A stretch of DNA of 10,918 nucleotides from Rhodospirillaceae bacterium (GTDB lineage Bacteria; Pseudomonadota; Alphaproteobacteria; Rhodospirillales; Rhodospirillaceae), in assembly GCA_016937315.1 (NCBI GenBank), contig JAFGWD010000065.1:1-10918 (forward strand), read 5' to 3'. The notes under the pieces are model-generated. The model saw only the letters and a program-made list of their open reading frames with translations. It ran no database searches and was not told the origin of the DNA. Positions 6,335 through 10,918 of the stretch are shown here, one piece after another. Position 1 is the first letter of the stretch. The number at the start of each line of letters is the position of its first letter. Made by a program: the position numbers and the translations under genes.

Positions 6335-6816
6335 CCACGCAAACACAAACCAAACCCAAAACGGCGCCCACCGCCCAGGATCGTCAACGGCGTTGCATTG
6401 AGGACCTGCGCTTGGTGATGCATAACTTGGCCGAATTGATTGATGTCGAAAATACCGCTCTGTCGAGCCACGACATTGATACGGTCAAAGCACTTGCGGC
6501 CAACAAATGGACACTGGCCCGCAATTACCGCAATCAGATGCAAGCCGTCGCCGACGCCCCCGACATTCTCCAAATTCTTGGGGACGACGAACGCACAGAC
6601 CTGCGTAGCTTAGGCGAGCGCCTGCAATCTGCAAGTGAACGAAATGAGCGCCTGCTGTCCGCCAACATGGAAGCCGCAAACCGCGTCATGCATGCGGTTG
6701 TGAATGGTGTCAAACAGGCACAGGAACGCAACGCGATCTACGGCAAGACTGGGGCTCTGAAAGGCAGCACCTCGGATGGCCGTCCCATGGCGGTGAGCTA
6801 CAACAAGGAACTGTAG
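6331..6816 (+). CDS. flgN: FlgN-like flagellar export chaperone
   Basis: The 161-residue, largely helical, soluble protein has no signal peptide or membrane segment. A polar Thr/Lys-rich start (about 15 residues) is followed by long amphipathic helices: CIEDLRLVMHNLAELIDVEN (about 22-41), the central KALAANKWTLARNYRNQM, and SANMEAANRVMHAVVNGV with KQAQERNAIYGKTG (about 110-142). The antiparallel-helix character, the E-N-x-AL segment and the late N-IYGKTG ending resemble FlgN chaperones, which bind FlgK and FlgL and deliver them to the export gate. Its position directly before flgK and flgL strongly supports this. The start ATGA overlaps the flgJ stop, with AGGAGG just upstream. Sequence similarity in this family is low, so the call is partly contextual. 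Confidence 0.65.
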   Translation: MTTQTQTKPKTAPTAQDRQRRCIEDLRLVMHNLAELIDVENTALSSHDIDTVKALAANKWTLARNYRNQMQAVADAPDILQILGDDERTDLRSLGERLQSASERNERLLSANMEAANRVMHAVVNGVKQAQERNAIYGKTGALKGSTSDGRPMAVSYNKEL

Positions 6817-6869
6817 GCCGCCATCCCGCTTACGCCGTCAGAACGACGCGACCACACGGGAGACCACGA

Positions 6870-9029
6870 ATGTCGATTACACTGGCTTTGGGCGCTGCAA
6901 TGTCCGGCCTCACGACCGCCCAACAAGGCTTGGACTCGGTTGCGCGTAACATTTCGAACGTCAACACCAAGGGGTACACCCGCAAGGTGTTTGTCCAGGA
7001 AAGCCAGGTTCTGGCGGGAGCGGGCGTTGGTGTGCGTGCCAAAGGCTTGGAACGTACCGTTGATGAAAGCCTGCTGCGCGACATCCGGCGCGAAGCCGCA
7101 ACGGGGGGGGACTACGTTGTCAAAAACACCTATTACTCCCGCATCCAGGACATGTTCGGAACGCCCGAAGACAACAGCTCCATTGCTCACAATGTCGAAG
7201 CCTTAGCCTCGAAGTTCGAAGCCCTGGGCGTGGACGTATCCGACGTCACCCAGGCGTTAAACTGTGTACAATCGGCATTAACGCTGTCCGACCAACTGAG
7301 TCGTATGTCGAATGTATTGCAAGATCTCCGCATGGAAGCGGATCGTTCCATCGAAAGCGATGTCTCAAGCGTCAACAATCTGTTGACCAGAATCGACACC
7401 TTGAACGCCGAAATCGTCCGTAATCAGAATACATTTCTGGATACCGGAGACCTTGAAGACCAACGAGATCAGGCCCTGACCGATCTATCCGGGCTGATGG
7501 ATATCAGTTATTTCAAGCGCGATTCCGGCGAAATCATCATCATGACGCCAACCGGACGCAGCTTGTTAGACAAGAACCCGGTCACGCTCTCCCACATGGC
7601 CGTGACCCAAACAGCGGCGGGTTTGACCTATGATGGCGGAAACTTCAACGCCATTTCTGCAGGCAGTTACGACCTCACCACAGAGATCAAGGGCGGCAGC
7701 ATTGCAGGCTATGTGGACATGCGCGACAATGTTCTGCCATCACTGCAATCCGAATTGGATGAGTTAGCGTCCCAGTTAAAAGACTCCCTGAATGCGGTTC
7801 ATAATCGTGGCACTCCATACCCAGAACTGGCCCAGTCGTTCACCGGCACCCGCACGTTCATCGACAGCTCCAGCCAATCCATCTCCTTGGGATCGGGTGA
7901 CGTGCAGCTGGTGCTTTACAACGCCGACGGCACACAGGCGGCCCAATCGACCTTAAAAACCGAAATGGGCGGCTCATCCGGTAGTATTGATAGCGTGGTC
8001 AATGCGCTGAACGCGTTTTTCACCGACTACAAAGGGGGCACCCCCACAACCTGGGCATCGGTGGACAGCGATGGGCATCTGGCAATCGATATTCCGTCCA
8101 CTGAAACCGTCGGCTTTGCCATGCGCGACGAGGATACCACTGGCGCGGCTGCCGACATTGCGGTCCGTTTCAATGCCGATGGCGACGCGGGCAACATTTA
8201 TGAATCGACGACAGAAGGCTTTTCCAGCTTTTTCGGACTGAACGATTTTTACGTCGATTCCACTGCAAATTACCTCTACGACAGCAAAATCGTATCAACT
8301 TCGTGGAAAGCTTCGACGACCTCCGGCATGAATTTTGGCCTTCCGGGCAATCTAACGGTCGCGACGGTCGCGATCGGCCCGCAGGACACCATCGCCACCA
8401 TCGCGGATAAGATCAACGCAAACAGCACCCTCTCCGCTGCCAACATCACGGCAAGCGTGGTCAATGAAGGCTCCGGCGTGCGCCTGCGTATTCTGCAAAA
8501 CGATGGGCAGGAACTGGTGGTCAGCGAAACCACATCACAGGGACTTCTCGCCAACCTCGGGATCGAACCGTCAAAGTCAGGCACCGCCACAGCAATGACC
8601 GTACGCGACGACTTGGCGAAGGATTCTTCACTTCTGGCCAGTGGAATTCTGCAATACAACGCCGACACAGGACAATATGGGCTGGCATCTGGCGACAACA
8701 GCATCGCCAACGCCATGGCTGCGATTTTTGACAGCTCGGTCTCTTTTTCCGAGGCCGGGAAATTGTCCGCCGGCAAGCAAAGCTTCAGCAGCTACGCGGC
8801 ATCACTGATTTCGCAGACATCATCAGAGGCCAGCCGTGCCGCAGCCCAAAGTGAAACCCAGCAGACCCTGACCAATACCTTGGCTCTAAAACAAGGCGAG
8901 GTCAGCGGCGTCAATTTGGACGAAGAACTCACCCAATTGATGATTTTTCAACAGGCTTACACGGCAGCGGCGCGGGTGATCACCACCACGCAAACCCTGT
9001 TCGATATCCTGAACAACATCGTGCAATAA
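6870..9029 (+). CDS. flgK: Flagellar hook-associated protein 1 FlgK (enlarged)
   Basis: FlgK forms the first junction zone between hook and filament. The N-terminal D0/D1 signature is complete (SGLTTAQQGLDSVARNISNV at about 12-31, then NTKGYTRK). The C-terminal helix is also complete (LDEELTQLMIFQQAYTAAAR at about 683-702, ending TLFDILNNIVQ). At 719 residues it is much longer than the enteric protein (547). The extra length is in the surface-exposed middle, which includes a flagellin-hook-IN-like stretch around residues 490-560 (DTIATIADKINAN, ITASVVNEGSGVRLRILQND). GGGAG at 6858-6862 is seven bases before the ATG. The gap to flgN is 53 bases. A G8 run at 7103-7110 lies in codons 78-81. A 9-bp tandem repeat at 8355-8372 encodes TVATVA. 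Confidence 0.96.
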   Translation: MSITLALGAAMSGLTTAQQGLDSVARNISNVNTKGYTRKVFVQESQVLAGAGVGVRAKGLERTVDESLLRDIRREAATGGDYVVKNTYYSRIQDMFGTPEDNSSIAHNVEALASKFEALGVDVSDVTQALNCVQSALTLSDQLSRMSNVLQDLRMEADRSIESDVSSVNNLLTRIDTLNAEIVRNQNTFLDTGDLEDQRDQALTDLSGLMDISYFKRDSGEIIIMTPTGRSLLDKNPVTLSHMAVTQTAAGLTYDGGNFNAISAGSYDLTTEIKGGSIAGYVDMRDNVLPSLQSELDELASQLKDSLNAVHNRGTPYPELAQSFTGTRTFIDSSSQSISLGSGDVQLVLYNADGTQAAQSTLKTEMGGSSGSIDSVVNALNAFFTDYKGGTPTTWASVDSDGHLAIDIPSTETVGFAMRDEDTTGAAADIAVRFNADGDAGNIYESTTEGFSSFFGLNDFYVDSTANYLYDSKIVSTSWKASTTSGMNFGLPGNLTVATVAIGPQDTIATIADKINANSTLSAANITASVVNEGSGVRLRILQNDGQELVVSETTSQGLLANLGIEPSKSGTATAMTVRDDLAKDSSLLASGILQYNADTGQYGLASGDNSIANAMAAIFDSSVSFSEAGKLSAGKQSFSSYAASLISQTSSEASRAAAQSETQQTLTNTLALKQGEVSGVNLDEELTQLMIFQQAYTAAARVITTTQTLFDILNNIVQ
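7103..7110 (+). repeat. G8 homopolymer within flgK
   Basis: Eight consecutive G residues fall inside the flgK reading frame (ACG GGG GGG GAC, encoding TGGD). This is the longest homopolymer seen in any coding region of the window. Loss of one G would shift into a frame that ends at the TAG at 7204-7206, leaving about 112 residues. Confidence 0.9.
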
Positions 9030-9041
9030 GGAGGATCCGTT

Positions 9042-10574
9042 ATGACTCGGGTTCCCACACTCGCTTCGCATAATTTGATGTCAACCCGCCTGATGAACAC
9101 GCAGTCAAGGATCTATGATCTTCAGACACAGATTGCGACGAAAAAGAAGTCGCAGGACTATACCGGCATCTCCAGTGATGCGTTGCGCCTCATCAATTTC
9201 GAGAACGAATCCTCGCGTACCTCCACCTACATCACCAACAACACTGTGGCCAACACCCGACTGTCGGCAATGAGTGCCTCCGTTGATGGGGCCCGATCAA
9301 CTCTGATCACTTTTCGCGATGACCTCAGTTCGTTCCTCAGCACCGACCTCACGAGCCTGAGTCCTGAAGAACTCTCGAAGTTCGAAGGCCTGCAAGACCG
9401 TGCGTTCAGCGCAATGAAGGACCTCGAGTCCTACTTCGACCTCAAACTCGATGGGCAGTACCTGTTTGCTGGAGGCAAGGGAGACACCCCGCCAGTGGAC
9501 ATCCCCTTTGACTCGTTGGAGTCCTACCAGGCGGTTTACGACGGCAACACCATCACCGCCCCAGAGTCACGCACCACCCATATGAATGATGTGCAGGTCA
9601 CTTCTGCGGATACCGGGGCCCTAACTTTTAACGCAGGCGGGACAATCACAGCAGCAACCGCCGGTGCCTTTAACCAGCAATCTTACCCCGCGAACGTTGC
9701 AAACCCGGTGGATTTCGACGCCGCAAACAATCAAATCATCGCCGCCCCCGGAAGCTATTCGACTGTCGAAGCGGGTATGATGATTCGCGTGGAAGATACC
9801 GTCAACACCGACAACAATCGCTTCTACACCGTACAATCGGTCTCCGCCGATGGCAGCACCTTGACCGTCGAACCTGACATTTCCTTAGACGTCACCAACT
9901 CGGTCACCGCAACACTCACCGTCCCGGCAATCCAGCCGGGCCAAATTTCCATGAACGGCACCAATTCCAACAACCGCACCTTCACCGTCACGGATATTTC
10001 GGCCGATGGCACAACGTTAACCGTTACGCCCGCACCCACGACCGAAACGGTGGCAGGAACCGGCGATGCGCGTTTAAGCAACTCCATCTACTACAAGGGC
10101 GGAGAAACCGTTGTGGAACACCGGGTCAGCGAAACCCGCAGCATCGAATTCGGCATCAACGCTAAGGACGGCGCGATTGAGAAAGCCTTCCGCGCCATTG
10201 GTATGGTGATCCAGGGATTGCCGACCGACAGCGCAACCGGAGAAATAGACGGAGAGGAGTTATCCCGCCGCCTCAACGAAGCGCTCAGCATCACCAACGA
10301 TGCCATTGAGCACGAAGTCACCAACACCGGAGAGAGCAAGCAAGACTTCTCGCGCCTAGAAAATCTGTTGGCAAACAATCAGGTAACCCTGAATACCGCA
10401 ATGTCCACGCAAAAAACCTACTCTACATTTCTGGCGACGCGGGTCACCGACATGGAAAACGCCAACATGACCGAGGTCGCAGCCCGCATTAACAACGAAA
10501 ACACGGCCCTGCAGATCTCCTACGCCGCAATGAGCATGGTCAACAACTTATCCCTGTTGAACTACATGAGCTAG
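9042..10574 (+). CDS. flgL: Flagellar hook-associated protein 3 FlgL (with central insert)
   Basis: FlgL forms the second junction zone, between FlgK and the flagellin filament. The N-terminus has the flagellin-family helix (SRIYDLQTQIATKKKSQDYT at about 22-41, then GISSDALRLINFE), followed by ESYFDLKLDGQYLFAGGKGD (about 134-153). The C-terminus closes with the conserved MENANMTEVAARINNENTAL and ISYAAMSMVNNLSLLNYM. At 510 residues it is well above enteric FlgL (317). The extra part, about residues 180-345, is Thr/Ser/Asn/Asp-rich and contains a beta-strand module repeated twice. AAGGAGG at 9028-9034, overlapping the flgK stop, is seven bases before the ATG, so flgK and flgL are tightly coupled. 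The stop TAG shares CTAG with the convergent gene. Confidence 0.93.
   Translation: MTRVPTLASHNLMSTRLMNTQSRIYDLQTQIATKKKSQDYTGISSDALRLINFENESSRTSTYITNNTVANTRLSAMSASVDGARSTLITFRDDLSSFLSTDLTSLSPEELSKFEGLQDRAFSAMKDLESYFDLKLDGQYLFAGGKGDTPPVDIPFDSLESYQAVYDGNTITAPESRTTHMNDVQVTSADTGALTFNAGGTITAATAGAFNQQSYPANVANPVDFDAANNQIIAAPGSYSTVEAGMMIRVEDTVNTDNNRFYTVQSVSADGSTLTVEPDISLDVTNSVTATLTVPAIQPGQISMNGTNSNNRTFTVTDISADGTTLTVTPAPTTETVAGTGDARLSNSIYYKGGETVVEHRVSETRSIEFGINAKDGAIEKAFRAIGMVIQGLPTDSATGEIDGEELSRRLNEALSITNDAIEHEVTNTGESKQDFSRLENLLANNQVTLNTAMSTQKTYSTFLATRVTDMENANMTEVAARINNENTALQISYAAMSMVNNLSLLNYMS
9822..10031 (+). repeat. Two diverged copies of a beta-module in FlgL
   Basis: Residues 261-278 (FYTVQSVSADGSTLTVEP) and 314-330 (FTVTDISADGTTLTVTP) share the pattern F-x-(T)V-x-x-(V/I)SADG(S/T)TLTV-x-P, each preceded by an NNR. 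The copies are 53 residues apart. The DNA has diverged, with different codons for the same residues, so the duplication is not recent or has been kept by protein-level selection. Similar 'NGTYTV..VSADG.TLTV' units occur in secreted and phage structural proteins, as I recall. Confidence 0.7.
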
Positions 10575-10918
10575 GTTCTGTTGACAATTAGGCCATCCAA
10601 AGAAACCAGGGCCTCTTTGAGTAAGAGGAGCGGCACCTCCCAATCGCGGGGTGCCGCTTGCCGGAACAGGCGTGCAGACGGATACCAGGGCGTATCTGTA
10701 CGATCCCGCAACCAGCGCCAATCCGCCCCCCGGATCAACAGAATAAAGACCGGAAGACCCAAGGCACCCGCCAAATGTGCCGTGGCGGTGTCCACACTGA
10801 CCACCACGTCCATGTGCTGCAACAGCGCGGCCGTCGCTGCAAAATCGATCAAATGCGGCGATACATCAATCCATCCCTGAGGCCTCTCACGCGCGGGGTT
10901 CCCTGTCTGGAAACTGAA
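10571..10918 (-). CDS. GT-B/GT9-like glycosyltransferase or TPR-glycosyltransferase, C-terminal part
   Basis: The frame is open from the right edge of the window to a TAG at 10573-10571, giving 115 residues without an in-window start; the TTG at 10852 is inside the domain and not a real start. The visible part reads FSFQTGNPARERPQGWIDVS, then HLIDFAATAALLQHMDVVVS, VDTATAHLAGALGLPVFILL, and DWRWLRDRTDTPWYPSARLF. The SVDTATAHLAGALG and DWRWL...PWYPSARLFRQ motifs are the nucleotide-sugar-binding C-terminal half found in heptosyltransferase-like GT9 proteins, and especially in TPR-glycosyltransferase fusions common in Rhodospirillales. Whether TPR repeats precede it cannot be seen. Its position beside flgL makes modification of flagellar or surface proteins conceivable, but this is inference. 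Confidence 0.75.
   Translation of the reverse strand, partial: FSFQTGNPARERPQGWIDVSPHLIDFAATAALLQHMDVVVSVDTATAHLAGALGLPVFILLIRGADWRWLRDRTDTPWYPSARLFRQAAPRDWEVPLLLLKEALVSLDGLIVNRT
10629..10658 (+). other. Hairpin downstream of flgL, inside the convergent gene
   Basis: AGCGGCACC (10629-10637) pairs perfectly with GGTGCCGCT (10650-10658) around a 12-base loop, 54 bases after the flgL stop. It is the only strong stem near the 3' end of the flgI-flgL transcript, but has no T tract and lies in coding sequence of the convergent gene, so termination there, if any, would not be of the standard intrinsic kind. Confidence 0.35.

Noticed and set aside
6815..6830. Possible sigma-54 promoter before flgK (AGGCCGCCATCCCGCT)
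   Set aside because: It keeps GG-N10-GC but has CCGC in place of TTGC and a poor -24 block; flgK is more simply read from the flgI-flgJ-flgN transcript.
10581..10586. TTGACA after flgL as a -35 box
   Set aside because: The sequence 17 bases downstream (AACCAG) is not a -10 element, and no rightward gene follows.
10581..10880. 99-residue rightward open frame after flgL
   Set aside because: It is antisense to a well-supported glycosyltransferase domain, basic and low in recognisable motifs, with no ribosome-binding site.

Overview
The window is a flagellar gene cluster from an alphaproteobacterium, most likely a Rhodospirillales-type marine or freshwater spirillum-like lineage. The evidence is FliX (restricted to alphaproteobacteria), a FlaF-family protein, a FlgJ reduced to its rod-binding domain (the alphaproteobacterial 'CheL' form), and a DksA with a degenerate zinc finger. 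The DNA is moderately GC-rich and even in character, with no sign of insertion sequences, phage, CRISPR, tRNA or rRNA. The species cannot be named from the sequence.

Layout. Positions 1-2813 (+) hold the end of flgF, then flgG, flgA and flgH in one tight transcription unit closed by a strong intrinsic terminator (2836-2863). A leader of nearly 200 bases with two hairpins precedes a lone FlaF-family gene (3059-3403, +). Its 3' hairpin (3432-3462) lies between it and the convergent dksA gene (3490-3906, -), and fliX (4099-4536, -) lies upstream of dksA on the same strand. The fliX-flgI divergent region (4537-4820) carries a good sigma-54 promoter for flgI, a weaker sigma-54 candidate for fliX, and an unusual cluster of GGCAA/TTGCC half-sites. 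Rightward from there run flgI, flgJ/cheL, a flgN-like gene, flgK and flgL (4821-10574), with start/stop overlaps between the first three. The window closes with the C-terminal part of a GT-B-type glycosyltransferase (10571-10918, -) whose stop codon shares a CTAG tetranucleotide with that of flgL.

How the genes work together. FlgF and FlgG build the rod. FlgA is a periplasmic chaperone for P-ring assembly, FlgI is the P ring and FlgH the L ring. FlgJ caps the growing rod, the FlgN-like protein probably chaperones FlgK and FlgL, and FlgK and FlgL form the hook-filament junction. In Caulobacter, FliX couples basal-body assembly to the sigma-54 activator FlbD, which suits the sigma-54 signals and repeated half-sites seen here. 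FlaF regulates flagellin production or secretion. DksA is a global RNA polymerase regulator.

I see no clearly novel system. The points most worth a second look are the flgI start versus its sigma-54 promoter, the putative FlbD-type operator cluster, the structured leader of the isolated flaF-like gene, the module-expanded FlgL, and the G8 tract in flgK.
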